From Chloroflexota bacterium (GTDB taxonomy: Bacteria > Chloroflexota > Dehalococcoidia > Tepidiformales > Tepidiformaceae), in contig JAPPAK010000001.1 of assembly GCA_026705605.1 (NCBI GenBank), positions 806,001 to 870,000 of the forward strand: 64,000 nucleotides of DNA, in the 5' to 3' direction. The notes below the pieces were generated by a model that saw only the letters and a list, made by a program, of their open reading frames with translations, made no database searches and was not told where the DNA came from. Of this stretch, positions 35,948 to 44,513 are shown piece after piece. A program made the translations under genes and the position numbers. The number at the start of each line of letters is the position of its first letter. Position 1 is the first letter of the stretch.

Positions 35948-36889
35948 ATGACCAGCTCCTCGACGCCGCTCGCCGAGCTCAACGAGGCGCTCGAACGGCT
36001 CGCTGGTGGCGCTGACCTTCTCCCCTCCGAGCTCCCCGTCCTCTCCGACCTCGACCGCGAGCAGGTCAAGGCGCTTGAGGACGCCTGGCCTCGCATCCCC
36101 GACGACACCCGCGTCCGGGTCATCACCGAGGCGGTGCGCCTCTCCGACGAGAGCGTCGAAGTCGAGTTTTCCCGATTCGCGGGCGTGGCCATCGCCGACC
36201 CGCTGGCCGAAGTGCGCGGCGCTGCCGTCGAAGCCCTGCGCGAGTCCACCCATCGCACCACCGCCCGCCTCCTGACGTCCGTCCTCCGAGATGACGACGA
36301 CGAGGAGGTAGCGGCCGACGCTGCCGACATCCTCGGCGAGTTCGTGATGCGCCTGGAGTTGGGCCACTTCCCCGAGCGGGAGGGCGAGGCCGTTGTCGAG
36401 AGCCTTCGCGCCGCGGCGTCGGACCCGGCTCGCGCCCCTGCCGTTCGCGCCAGCGCTCTTGAGTCGCTGGCCCCCCGCACGCTCCCCTGGATCGACGGCC
36501 TCGTCCTTGAGGCCTACTACGGCGACGATGAGACGGTGCGGCTCGCCGCCGTGCGCGCCATGGGGCTCTCCGCCCGCGAGGACTGGCTCGAATACGTGCT
36601 CGAGCAGTTCGAATCTGGCGATCCCGAGTTCCGCCGCGAGGCCGTTATCGCCGCCGGCGAGATCGACTCCGAAGACGCCGTTGACCGCCTCGCCGACCTC
36701 TTCCTCGATGCCGAGGAGGAGGTGGCGAGGGCGGCCATCGAGGCGACCGGGGAGATCGGCGGCGAGGTCGCCCTCGAGTACCTGCGCGAGTTCGCCGAGG
36801 AAGCGCCCGAGGGCTGGGAAGAGGTCATTGCCGAGGCCATCGAGGCGGCCTCCGCGGTCCAGCGCGACTACGCGGAGTTCGAAGAGTGA
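35948..36889 (+). CDS. HEAT-repeat protein
   Basis: The 313-residue, very acidic protein is made of helical HEAT-like repeats, e.g. DPLAEVRGAAVEALRE, DETVRLAAVRAMGLS, DPEFRREAVIAAGEI and EEEVARAAIEATGEIG spaced by about 31 residues. Such scaffolds bind proteins or nucleic acids; no enzyme motif is present. Start ATG with TACCAT 7 nt upstream and no ribosome binding site (leaderless pattern). The stop overlaps the GTG of the Nudix gene, so the two are coupled. Confidence 0.8.
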   Translation: MTSSSTPLAELNEALERLAGGADLLPSELPVLSDLDREQVKALEDAWPRIPDDTRVRVITEAVRLSDESVEVEFSRFAGVAIADPLAEVRGAAVEALRESTHRTTARLLTSVLRDDDDEEVAADAADILGEFVMRLELGHFPEREGEAVVESLRAAASDPARAPAVRASALESLAPRTLPWIDGLVLEAYYGDDETVRLAAVRAMGLSAREDWLEYVLEQFESGDPEFRREAVIAAGEIDSEDAVDRLADLFLDAEEEVARAAIEATGEIGGEVALEYLREFAEEAPEGWEEVIAEAIEAASAVQRDYAEFEE

Positions 36890-37338
36890 GCACGCGCGCC
36901 GCCCGCCGTCTGCCCGTCATTGACTCCGTTTCCGCGGGGGGCGTCGTCTGGCGCCGGGATGCCGGAGGGGGTATCGAGGTCGTCATCGGCTACCAGGCGA
37001 GGGATCGGCGCTGGGGCATCCCCAAGGGCACCCCCAACAAGGGCGAGACCCTCGAGGCCACCGCCCTCCGCGAGGTTGCCGAGGAGACCGGCCTCGAAGT
37101 GGTCCTCGGCGAGAAGGTGGGCGTCATCGACTACTGGTTCTCGCAGGACGGACGCCGCTACCACAAGCACGTCCACCACTGGCTCATGACGGTCAGCGGT
37201 GGCGACTTCGCCCATCGCGACCACGAGTACGACGACGTCGTCTGGGTCTCGGCCGGCGAGGCGCTCAGCCAGATCACCTTCGCAACCGAGCGCACCATCC
37301 TCGAGAAGGCGCTGGCGGTGCTGGAGGTGGACGTGTGA
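36886..37338 (+). CDS. Nudix hydrolase
   Basis: The 150-residue protein has an intact Nudix box GTPNKGETLEATALREV followed by AEETGLE (Gx5Ex7REVxEExGL). The rest resembles Ap4A/MutT-like hydrolases (VSAGGVVWRRD at the N-terminus, WGIPKG, HHWLMTVSGGDF, WVSAGEAL). It probably cleaves a nucleoside diphosphate-linked metabolite; substrate unknown. GTG start overlaps the HEAT gene stop (GTGA), and the stop overlaps the acetyltransferase start the same way. Confidence 0.87.
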   Translation: MSTRAARRLPVIDSVSAGGVVWRRDAGGGIEVVIGYQARDRRWGIPKGTPNKGETLEATALREVAEETGLEVVLGEKVGVIDYWFSQDGRRYHKHVHHWLMTVSGGDFAHRDHEYDDVVWVSAGEALSQITFATERTILEKALAVLEVDV

Positions 37339-37949
37339 GCGAGACGAAGCCGGTCGTCGTTGTGGCCGAGACGCCTCGCCTCCGCATTCGCGAGAAGCGC
37401 ATTGAGGATGCCCCTGCAGAGTACGCCTGGCGCCGTGACCCCGAGGTCGCCCGCTACGACGCAACCCCGCCCCTCATCCTCTCCTACCGCGAGTACGTCC
37501 AGCAGTTCGAACGCGACCTGCGTTTCTCGAACCCGGCCCGGCACGCCTACGCCATCGAGACGGTCGAGGGCGAGCACATCGGGGCGCTCATGTACTACAA
37601 CGCCGACCACGTTTCCGGCACGGCCGAGTACGGCATCTCCATAGGCCCCGCCGAGAGCCGCGGCGCCGGGCTCGGCACCGAGGCCACGATCGCCTTTCTT
37701 CGCTTCGCCTGGAAGTCGCTGCCGCTTCGGCGCATCTACCTCCACACGCTCGAGTGGAACGAACGCGCCCGCCGCTCCTTCGAGCGCGCCGGCTTTCAGC
37801 AGACCAAGGTGGTGCTGCGCCGCAACGAGCGCTACCTCTACATGGAGGCCAGGCGCGAATGGTGGCTCCTCTGGGACAGCGAGGGGCGCTTTGCTGAGTA
37901 TGCCGGGGCGGCCCCACAGGCCCGCGAGGCGACGAACCCCGAGGGCTAG
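37335..37949 (+). CDS. GNAT-family N-acetyltransferase (RimJ/RimL-like)
   Basis: 204 residues. The start ETPRLRIREKRIEDAPAEYA, AEYGISIGPAESRGAGLGTE (acetyl-CoA loop) and LHTLEWNERARRSFERAGF are typical of RimJ/RimL-type acetyltransferases, which acetylate protein N-termini or small amines. It ends with a short extra segment (EWWLLWDSEGRFAEYAG) beyond the domain. It is the last gene of the HEAT-Nudix-GNAT operon and converges with the next gene by a 4-nt stop overlap. Confidence 0.85.
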   Translation: MSETKPVVVVAETPRLRIREKRIEDAPAEYAWRRDPEVARYDATPPLILSYREYVQQFERDLRFSNPARHAYAIETVEGEHIGALMYYNADHVSGTAEYGISIGPAESRGAGLGTEATIAFLRFAWKSLPLRRIYLHTLEWNERARRSFERAGFQQTKVVLRRNERYLYMEARREWWLLWDSEGRFAEYAGAAPQAREATNPEG

Positions 37950-38323
37950 CCGCCCTCCTGGCCGGTGTGCGCCTCCAGGATCGCGTTCGCGATCAGGCGG
38001 GCGTGCGGGTACGGCTTCCAGCCCTCCGGCGTGTTGTAGTAGCGCGTCCCGATCTGCACCTCTTCCGGCGGACGGTTCCCGTACTCCACGTCGATACCCT
38101 CGACGCGGATGCTCGGCGTGCCCAGGAAACGCTTCGTGGTCGCGTCTTCCTGGCTCAGCACCTCCGTGTACGTGACCTCGACCGTGACGCCCGTCGCCTC
38201 GATGGCGAGACGCAGGTTCTCCTCGGCCTCGTCACCCGGCGACTGCCCGCGTGCGTGCAGAACCTCAACCCGAATCGCTGCTGCTGTCAGAGCGTTCCTC
38301 CCCGGGCTCCCGTTGCCGGGCAA
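37946..38323 (-). CDS. Thioredoxin-fold-like small protein lacking active-site cysteines
   Basis: The 125-residue protein contains RVEVLHARGQSPGDEAEENL, a beta-alpha-beta start, and later TKRFLGTPSIRVEGIDVEYG. This pattern is seen in small thioredoxin-like proteins of the DUF2703/thioredoxin_3 type. Where those have a Cys pair, this protein has RGQSPGDE, so redox activity is unlikely. The start is uncertain: a TTG at 38323 overlaps the last 59 nt of rarA, and a shorter form with a non-standard start is possible. Expression is probably coupled to rarA. Confidence 0.6.
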   Translation of the reverse strand: MPGNGSPGRNALTAAAIRVEVLHARGQSPGDEAEENLRLAIEATGVTVEVTYTEVLSQEDATTKRFLGTPSIRVEGIDVEYGNRPPEEVQIGTRYYNTPEGWKPYPHARLIANAILEAHTGQEGG

Positions 38324-39638
38324 GGCGTTCGGCCAGCGACGCCTCCGCTCCCAGCGAGCCCGCGTGATAGTACCGCGTCTCGCCCAGTTCTTCGGGTAGA
38401 TAACGCTCGCCCTCCGCGTAGTGGTCGGGTTCGTCGTGCGCGTACCGATAGCCGGAGCCGTAGCCCATCTCCCGCATCAGCCCCGTCGCCGCGTTGCGGA
38501 GGTGCAGGGGAACGGGCAGGTGTGAGGTGCGCCGTGCGTCCTCGCTGGCCCGCGCGTACGCCGTCAGCGCCGAGTTGCTCTTGGGCGCCAGCGCCAGGTA
38601 GAGCGCACACTCCGCCATCGGCAGGAACCCCTCCGGCATGCCGATGAAGTGGACCGCCTGCTGGCAGGAGGTCGCCACGCCCAGCGCCTGCGGGTCCGCC
38701 AGCCCGATGTCCTCCGCCGCCAGGATCACCATGCGCCGCACGATGAACAGCGGGTCCTCCCCCGCCTCCACCATCCGCGCCAGCCAGTAGACCGCCGCGT
38801 CCGGGTCCGATCCCCGCACCGACTTGATGAACGCCGAGATGGCGTCGTAGTGGTAGTCACCTTCCTTGTCGTAATACGGGCGGCGCTCCTGCAGCGCTCG
38901 GCGCACGTCTCCCGGCCCGATGCGCTCGCGGCCGTCGCGTCGCGCCGAGTCCGCCGCGATCTCCAGGGCGCTCAGCGCCGCCCGAGCGTCGCCATGCGCG
39001 CCCTCGACAAGCGCCTCCCGCGCCTCCTCCTCGATTGCGAGCCCCAGCGATCCCAGTCCCCGCTCCCCATCCCCCAGCGCGCGCTCGACGATGTGCGCGA
39101 GGTCGACCTCTGCCAGCGCCTCCAGCCGCACCACCCGCACCCGGCTCAGCAGCGGCGCGACCACCTCGAACGACGGGTTCTCCGTCGTCGCCCCGATCAG
39201 CGTGACGGTGCCGTTCTCTACATAAGGGAGGATGACGTCCTGCTGGGCCTTGTTGAACCGGTGGATCTCGTCGATGAAGAGCACGGTGCGAACGCCCGCG
39301 TCCCGGCGCTGCTGCGCCTCCCCGATGACCCGGCGCAGCTCCGCCACGCCCGAGGCGACCGCCGACAGTGCCACGAACTCGCCCTCGGTGTCGCTCGCCA
39401 GGATGCGCGCCAGCGTCGTCTTCCCGCACCCCGGCGGCCCCCAGAGGATGATCGACGGCAGCGTCGCGCCCGTCGCCACTCGTCCCAGCAGCGCGTCCGG
39501 ACCCACCGCCGGCTGCTGCCCGACGAATTCGTCGAGCGTGCGCGGCCGCATCCGCGCCGCCAGTGGCGCGTCGGGCCGCTCGCCCGCGGAGAAGCCCAGC
39601 GACGCTTGCAGTCCTCGCGCGTCCCGTTGGCGCGGCAT
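38265..39638 (-). CDS. rarA: Replication-associated recombination protein RarA (MgsA)
   Basis: The 457-residue AAA+ ATPase acts at stalled replication forks. MRPRTLDEFVGQ, Walker A GPPGCGKTT, Walker B LFIDEIHRFNKAQQD, sensor 1 IGATTENPSFEV and the C-terminal MRGSDPDAA-like SVRGSDPDAAVYWLARM are all diagnostic of RarA/MgsA. The C-terminus ends in a Ser/Asp-rich stretch. It is downstream of mutS2 on the same strand with a 2-nt gap, so the two repair genes form an operon. Confidence 0.93.
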   Translation of the reverse strand: MPRQRDARGLQASLGFSAGERPDAPLAARMRPRTLDEFVGQQPAVGPDALLGRVATGATLPSIILWGPPGCGKTTLARILASDTEGEFVALSAVASGVAELRRVIGEAQQRRDAGVRTVLFIDEIHRFNKAQQDVILPYVENGTVTLIGATTENPSFEVVAPLLSRVRVVRLEALAEVDLAHIVERALGDGERGLGSLGLAIEEEAREALVEGAHGDARAALSALEIAADSARRDGRERIGPGDVRRALQERRPYYDKEGDYHYDAISAFIKSVRGSDPDAAVYWLARMVEAGEDPLFIVRRMVILAAEDIGLADPQALGVATSCQQAVHFIGMPEGFLPMAECALYLALAPKSNSALTAYARASEDARRTSHLPVPLHLRNAATGLMREMGYGSGYRYAHDEPDHYAEGERYLPEELGETRYYHAGSLGAEASLAERLARQREPGEERSDSSSDSG

Positions 39639-39640
39639 CG

Positions 39641-41986
39641 TCAGCCTGCCAGCACGGCGATGGTCACGCCGTCGCCGCCTTCCTGTGGCGGCGCCGTCTC
39701 GTAGCGACGCACCAGCGGGTGCCGAGCGAGCGCCTCGCGGATGGCCGCGCGCAACGCCCCCGTGCCCTTCCCGTGGATGATTCGGATGGAAGGCAGCCCC
39801 GCCCGAAACGCGTCGTCGAGGTGCCCCTCGAAATTGAGCACGGCTTCCTCCGCCCGCTGACCCCGCAGGTCGAGCTCCGCCGCGACCGAAGTAGCAGGGG
39901 GCAGGTCCACCGCTGCTCTGACGGGCGGCGTGAGCTTCGGTTCCGTTCGCTCGATGCGGTCGACCGAGACCTTCATCCGCATCGACCCGAACCGCACCTC
40001 CACGCGCCCGTCCGCCCCCACCCCCGTGACCGCCTCCCCCTGCTGAGGGATGTCCCGTACGCGAACGATGTCGCCCGGCGAGACCGGGTCGAGCCAGGCC
40101 GTCGCCCGCTCCGTCGCCTGCTTCCCCGCCGCCTCGATCTCCGCGTCGAGCGCCTGCAGGCGCTCCGCCGCCTCCCGGTCCACGGTGCGCTCCCGCTCGC
40201 GGCGCTCAAGGCGCTCCAGTTCGCGCTGCGCCCGCGCGACCAGCGCCTCCCCTTCCCGTCGCGCCCGCCCCAGGATCGCCTCGCGCTCCGTCTCGATCGT
40301 GCGGTGCTGCTCCGCCAGCTGATGGCGCAGCTCTTCAGCTTCGCGCCGAGCCTCCTCCTCGCGACTGCGCGCTTCGGCGGCGCCCGCCCGCTCCCGGCGT
40401 GCCTCGTCCAGCAGCCCGTCCAGCTCCCGCGTCTCCGGCGCGACCCGCTCCTCCGCCCGCTCGAGCACACCCTCGTCGATGCCCAGCCGCCGCGCGATCG
40501 CGATCGCGTTCGACTGTCCCGGCAGCCCGATCGTGAGGTGGAACGTCGGGCTCAGTGTCTGCAGGTCGAACTCCACGGAGGCGTTTCGCAGGCGCGGCTC
40601 CTCCTGCGCGAACGTCTTCAGCTCGCCGTGGTGCGTTGTCGCGATGATCGTGCAGCCGCGGTCCAGCAGCGTTTCGAGGACGGCGCGCGAAAGCGCAGCG
40701 CCCTCCTCCGGATCGGTGCCTGCGCCCAGCTCGTCGAGCAGCACCAGCGTTCCGGGCGCTGCCGCTTCCAGGATCCCGCCCACCGTCCGCATGTGCGACG
40801 AGAACGTCGAGAGCGACTGCTCGATCGACTGCTCATCGCCGATGTCGGCGTGGATCGCTCCGTAGGTCACGAAGCGGCTGCCCTCGTCGCAGGGAACGGG
40901 CAGACCCGCCTGCGCCATCAGCGTGAGCAGCCCCACGGTCTTCAGCGCAACCGTCTTGCCGCCCGTGTTCGGACCGGTGATCAGCAGCCCCGGCGCCTCC
41001 TCGCTCAGGTCGAGGTCGAACGGGACGACGTCCCCCTTCAGCAACGGGTGGCGCGCCCGCACGAGCGACGTGTCGCCCCACTGGCCCAGCCAGGAGTCGT
41101 CGCCGTCCGCGCGCGGCAGGTCCGCGCTCAGCCGTTTCCCCAGCAGCACCTTCGCTCGCAACAGGTCGAGCTGGGCCATCGCCTCCAGCGTTGCCAGCGC
41201 CTCATCCTCGCGCTCTCCCACCATCGCCGAGAGCTGCAGGAGCACGCGGCGCTCCTCGCGCTCCTCGGCGAGTTGCAGCTCGCGCACCTCGTTGCCGGTC
41301 TCGACCACGCTCATCGGCTCAAGGAACACCGTCGCCCCGCTCGAGGACACGTCGTGGACGATGCCCGGAAGCTGCCCGCGGAAGTCCGCCTTTACGGGGA
41401 TGACCATGCGCCCGTTCCGCTCGGTCAGCAGCTCCTCCTGCGCGACACCGCGCCGGACTGCGTCGCCCAGTGCGGCCCGCGCCCGCTGCTCGAGCCGTCC
41501 CTGCGCCACCCGGAGCTCCCGGCGAACCGCCGCCAGCTCCGGACTCGCATCGTCGGCGACCGCCCCCCGCGGCGTGATCGCACGCTGTACCTCGGCGATG
41601 AACAACCGGAAGTCCGCGATCGCTTCCGCGATGGTCGCGATGCGCGGCGTCTGCTCGGCAAGCCGTTCGGCGAGCTGCCGCGCCCGCCGGGCGGTGTCGA
41701 AGGCGCCCGCCGCCTCCTGCAGATCGGTGGGTTCGAGCGCTTGCCGGATCGTGGCGGCATGGACCAGCGGCCGCAGATCCCGCATGCCCCCGAGGGGCAC
41801 GTCGAGGCCCATCTGGTCGATAGCCGTCATCTCTGCGGTCTCGGCCTGCAGCGCCAGCACGGTTTCGTGCTCGCGCTCCGGTTCGAGCGCAAGCGCCAGC
41901 TCCCGGCCCAGGCTGAAGGCGGTCTCACCCGCCAGCATCGCCCGCACCTTGTCGAACTCCAGCACGCGCAGGGTGTGGTCGTTCAT
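39641..41986 (-). CDS. mutS2: Endonuclease MutS2 (ribosome rescue / anti-recombination)
   Basis: 781 residues starting MNDHTLRVLEFDKVRAML. ATPase motifs are LLITGPNTGGKTVALKTVGL, a Walker B with LVLLDELGAGTDPEEGAAL and TTHHGELK. A long coiled coil (about 510-610) precedes a KOW-like segment (SPGDIVRVRDIPQQGEAV) and the C-terminal Smr domain (LDLRGQRAEEAV, IIHGKGTGALR). MutS2 splits collided ribosomes or processes recombination intermediates. The start 12 codons inside a longer frame is favoured because a TACGCT lies 6 nt before it and the family begins here. Confidence 0.93.
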   Translation of the reverse strand: MNDHTLRVLEFDKVRAMLAGETAFSLGRELALALEPEREHETVLALQAETAEMTAIDQMGLDVPLGGMRDLRPLVHAATIRQALEPTDLQEAAGAFDTARRARQLAERLAEQTPRIATIAEAIADFRLFIAEVQRAITPRGAVADDASPELAAVRRELRVAQGRLEQRARAALGDAVRRGVAQEELLTERNGRMVIPVKADFRGQLPGIVHDVSSSGATVFLEPMSVVETGNEVRELQLAEEREERRVLLQLSAMVGEREDEALATLEAMAQLDLLRAKVLLGKRLSADLPRADGDDSWLGQWGDTSLVRARHPLLKGDVVPFDLDLSEEAPGLLITGPNTGGKTVALKTVGLLTLMAQAGLPVPCDEGSRFVTYGAIHADIGDEQSIEQSLSTFSSHMRTVGGILEAAAPGTLVLLDELGAGTDPEEGAALSRAVLETLLDRGCTIIATTHHGELKTFAQEEPRLRNASVEFDLQTLSPTFHLTIGLPGQSNAIAIARRLGIDEGVLERAEERVAPETRELDGLLDEARRERAGAAEARSREEEARREAEELRHQLAEQHRTIETEREAILGRARREGEALVARAQRELERLERRERERTVDREAAERLQALDAEIEAAGKQATERATAWLDPVSPGDIVRVRDIPQQGEAVTGVGADGRVEVRFGSMRMKVSVDRIERTEPKLTPPVRAAVDLPPATSVAAELDLRGQRAEEAVLNFEGHLDDAFRAGLPSIRIIHGKGTGALRAAIREALARHPLVRRYETAPPQEGGDGVTIAVLAG

Positions 41987-42105
41987 GGCCTCAGCGTACG
42001 TCCTCGCCCACGGCGGGACCACAAACAGGGAAAGGACTGTGTGTTTCGGCGCTCATCTCAACCCGCTAAGCTGATTGACCCGGCATCTTGCGCAGAGAGG
42101 GTTGG

Positions 42106-43611
42106 ATGCTCCAAAAGGTTCTGATCGCCAACCGCGGAGAGATCGCGTTGCGGATCGTGCGTGGACTGCACGATCTCGGGATCGCCTCGGTTGCAATCTA
42201 CTCCGAGGTCGACCGCCTCTCCCGTCACGTTCGCTATGCGGACGAGGCCTACCTCGTCGGTCGCCCTGAAGCTGCCGACAGCTACCTCAACGGCGAACGC
42301 ATCATCGACATTGCCGTCGCCTGCGGCGCCGACGCCATCCACCCTGGCTATGGCTTCCTCGCTGAGAACGCCGACTTCGCTGAGGCCTGCGAGGAGGCGG
42401 GCCTCACCTTCATCGGACCCTCCGCCGCAGCCATGCGGCTGCTTGGCGACAAGAATGCAGCGCGCTCCCTGGCCGCCAGCGTCGGCGTGCCGCTGGTGCC
42501 CGGAACCGATCCCATCGAGTCGCACGACGACGCCCTCGAGCTCGCGCGCGAGATCGGCTACCCGATCGCAATCAAGGCGGCGGCGGGCGGCGGCGGGCGC
42601 GGCATCCGCTTCGTGGAGCGGGAGGAAGACTTGCCCCGCGCCCTCGCCCTTGCCAGCCGCGAGGCCGAGGCGGCCTTCAGCGACGGAACGCTCTACCTGG
42701 AAAAGCAGATGCAGGGCGTGCGCCACATCGAGGTGCAGATCATCGCCGACACCTTCGGGAACGTGATTCCCCTGGGCGAGCGCGAGTGCTCCATCCAGCG
42801 CCGCCACCAGAAGATCATCGAGGAGACCCCGTCCGTCGTCGTCGGGCCCGAACTGCGCCGCGCCCTCAATCGCGCGGCCGTTCGCGTCGCCCGCGCCGCT
42901 GGCTACCGCAGCGCCGGCACCGTCGAGTTCCTCCTCACCGAGGATGAGCAGTACTACTTCCTTGAGGTGAACGCCCGCCTCCAGGTTGAGCACCCCGTGA
43001 CCGAGATGACGACCGGGGTCGATATCGTGAAGGACCAGATCATCGTCGCCAGCGGCTTTGAGCTCCCCTACGACGAGAGCGACCTCATCATGCGCGGCTG
43101 GGCGATCGAGTGCCGCATCGTCGCCGAGGACCCCCAGAACGGCTTCCTGCCGTCGGTTGGGCGCATCGTCTTCTCCCGTGAGCCCGCCGGCCCCGGCATC
43201 CGCGTCGAGAGCTGCTTGCACGACGGGTTCGAGGTGACGCCGTACTACGACTCTCTCCTTGCCAAGGTGACCGCCTGGGGCACCGACCGCGAGGACGCTC
43301 GCACCCGCATGATCCGCGCCCTCCAGGAGTCCCGCGTCGTCGGCGTCGCCACCAACATCCCCTACCTCCTCGAGATCCTCGATCTGCCGGCCTTCGTCGA
43401 GGGGCGGCTCGACACCGACTTCCTCGATCGCCACCAGGTCGCGGGTCGCCACTCCGAGGAGCCCCTGCGCGAGGCGGCCGCCATTGCCGCCCTTCTCACG
43501 CTCTCCGGCGAGGGACGCTCCGTGGTTGCCGCCGCTGACGGGCGCAACCAGCGCCGGGCGCCCTCCGCCTGGAGACAGCAAGCGATGGGACGATGGCCGA
43601 AAAGTATCTGA
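42106..43611 (+). CDS. Biotin carboxylase (acetyl/propionyl-CoA carboxylase subunit)
   Basis: 501 residues. FQKVLIANRGEIALRIVRG-type start (here MLQKVLIANRGEIALRI), AIHPGYGFLAENADFAE, ATP-grasp KAAAGGGGRGIRFV and FLEVNARLQVEHPVTEMTTG mark the enzyme that carboxylates biotin with bicarbonate and ATP. The C-terminal 50 residues exceed the usual 450-residue AccC length. The ATG at 42106 follows CAGAGAGGGTTGG; an earlier start would add six residues. The biotin carrier overlaps by 19 nt; no carboxyltransferase is next to them. With the mutase operon at the start of the window, propionyl-CoA is a plausible substrate. Confidence 0.9.
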   Translation: MLQKVLIANRGEIALRIVRGLHDLGIASVAIYSEVDRLSRHVRYADEAYLVGRPEAADSYLNGERIIDIAVACGADAIHPGYGFLAENADFAEACEEAGLTFIGPSAAAMRLLGDKNAARSLAASVGVPLVPGTDPIESHDDALELAREIGYPIAIKAAAGGGGRGIRFVEREEDLPRALALASREAEAAFSDGTLYLEKQMQGVRHIEVQIIADTFGNVIPLGERECSIQRRHQKIIEETPSVVVGPELRRALNRAAVRVARAAGYRSAGTVEFLLTEDEQYYFLEVNARLQVEHPVTEMTTGVDIVKDQIIVASGFELPYDESDLIMRGWAIECRIVAEDPQNGFLPSVGRIVFSREPAGPGIRVESCLHDGFEVTPYYDSLLAKVTAWGTDREDARTRMIRALQESRVVGVATNIPYLLEILDLPAFVEGRLDTDFLDRHQVAGRHSEEPLREAAAIAALLTLSGEGRSVVAAADGRNQRRAPSAWRQQAMGRWPKSI

Positions 43612-44138
43612 TCCAGGTTGACGACCAGCCCATCGAGGCCGAACTGGAGCGCCTGAACGGCGGTGGTGCGGCGCGAGTGCGGCTGCACGCCGATGGCGAG
43701 TGGCAGTTCGCCGAGATGCAGCACGTGCGCGCCGGCCTGCACGTCGTCATGCTCGATAACCACCCCGTCGAGCTCTACATCGAGCGCCGGGGCAGCGCCG
43801 TCGACGTCACGATCGGCCGGCGCACCTACCACATCCAGATTGGACGCGGCCGCCGAGCCGCCAGCATGGCCGCCGCTGCTGCCGCCGCCGGCGACGGCAT
43901 CGTCCGCATCAACGCGCCGATGACGGGGAACGTCCTTGAGGTGCGCACCGAGCCGGGAGCGGAGGTCGAGGCGGGAGACGTGCTCGTCGTCATCGAGTCG
44001 ATGAAGATGAACAACGAGCTGCGCGCACCTGCCGCCGGGGTGGTAGAGCGCGTCGGCGCGGTCGTCGACGCACAGGTCGAAGAAGGCGCCGAGCTCGTCG
44101 TTATTCGCCCCCGGGAAGATTCGAACGGAACCGCCTGA
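43593..44138 (+). CDS. Biotin/lipoyl carrier protein (BCCP-like)
   Basis: 181 residues. The C-terminal biotinyl domain has VIESMKMNNELRAPAAGVVE, with the lysine of ESMKM as the biotinylation site, and RINAPMTGNVLEV at its start. Residues 1-90 form a separate beta-rich domain (YLIQVDDQPIEAELERLN, VELYIERRGSAVDVTIGRR) resembling the central linker domain of acyl-CoA carboxylase alpha chains. An alanine-rich hinge (AASMAAAAAAAG) joins them. The ATG lies inside the 3' end of the carboxylase gene. It would carry carboxybiotin to a carboxyltransferase encoded elsewhere. Confidence 0.88.
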   Translation: MAEKYLIQVDDQPIEAELERLNGGGAARVRLHADGEWQFAEMQHVRAGLHVVMLDNHPVELYIERRGSAVDVTIGRRTYHIQIGRGRRAASMAAAAAAAGDGIVRINAPMTGNVLEVRTEPGAEVEAGDVLVVIESMKMNNELRAPAAGVVERVGAVVDAQVEEGAELVVIRPREDSNGTA

Positions 44139-44150
44139 ATTACGCTTCCG

Positions 44151-44179
44151 TTGACCCGTAAGATGTTGTTACGTACGGT
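44151..44179 (+). promoter_or_regulatory. Promoter of the SRP RNA gene
   Basis: -35 TTGACC (44151-44156), a 17-nt spacer and -10 TACGGT (44174-44179). This places the start near 44186, where the conserved 5' arm of the RNA begins. Confidence 0.55.
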
Positions 44180-44185
44180 ACGCGC

Positions 44186-44458
44186 CCGGCCGTGCTAGGC
44201 GGGGAGCTAGCGGTGCCCTGTTACCCGCAAACCGCTCCAGCGGGGCTGAATTCCCGTCCGAGGGGTCGTCTCTCCGGGGACTGCCTTCGCAAAGCGGCGT
44301 TGACGATCTGGTCCTGCGCGGCGGAGCACTACGAACCTGGTCAGGTCCGGAAGGAAGCAGCCATAAGTAGAACGCTCCGGGCGCCGCAGAATCGCCGGGT
44401 CCGAGCTGGCTCGCGCGGTGCAAGCCTGGCATTCACTTCGACGGCGGGTGCACGGTCG
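44186..44458 (+). ncRNA. ffs: Signal recognition particle RNA, large bacterial type (6S/scRNA-like)
   Basis: The Alu-domain 5' end GGCCGTGCTAGGCGGGGAG pairs with the 3' end GCACGGT (44450-44456). The conserved Ffh-binding hairpin reads GGTCAGGTCCGGAAGGAAGC followed by AGCCATAAG, with GGTCCTGCG before it and CGCCGCAGAA after it. The overall order matches Bacillus-type large SRP RNA of about 270 nt with Alu and S domains. It guides Ffh to ribosomes making membrane and exported proteins. Ends are estimated from pairing and are good to a few bases. Confidence 0.93.
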
Positions 44459-44513
44459 CTGCCGGACTTCACGAGCCGTCCCCGCGCGGGCGGCTGCAAG
44501 GGAGGGGGTGCCC

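Noticed and set aside
44186-44458. tmRNA or RNase P RNA
   Set aside because: The GGTCAGGTCCGGAAGGAAGC core and the Alu-like 5' arm identify SRP RNA; no tRNA-like end or tag frame is present.
44418-44507. Coding start of the G5/3D protein inside the SRP RNA
   Set aside because: The interval is the conserved 3' arm of the RNA; TTG or GTG starts after a GGAGGGGG element are better.
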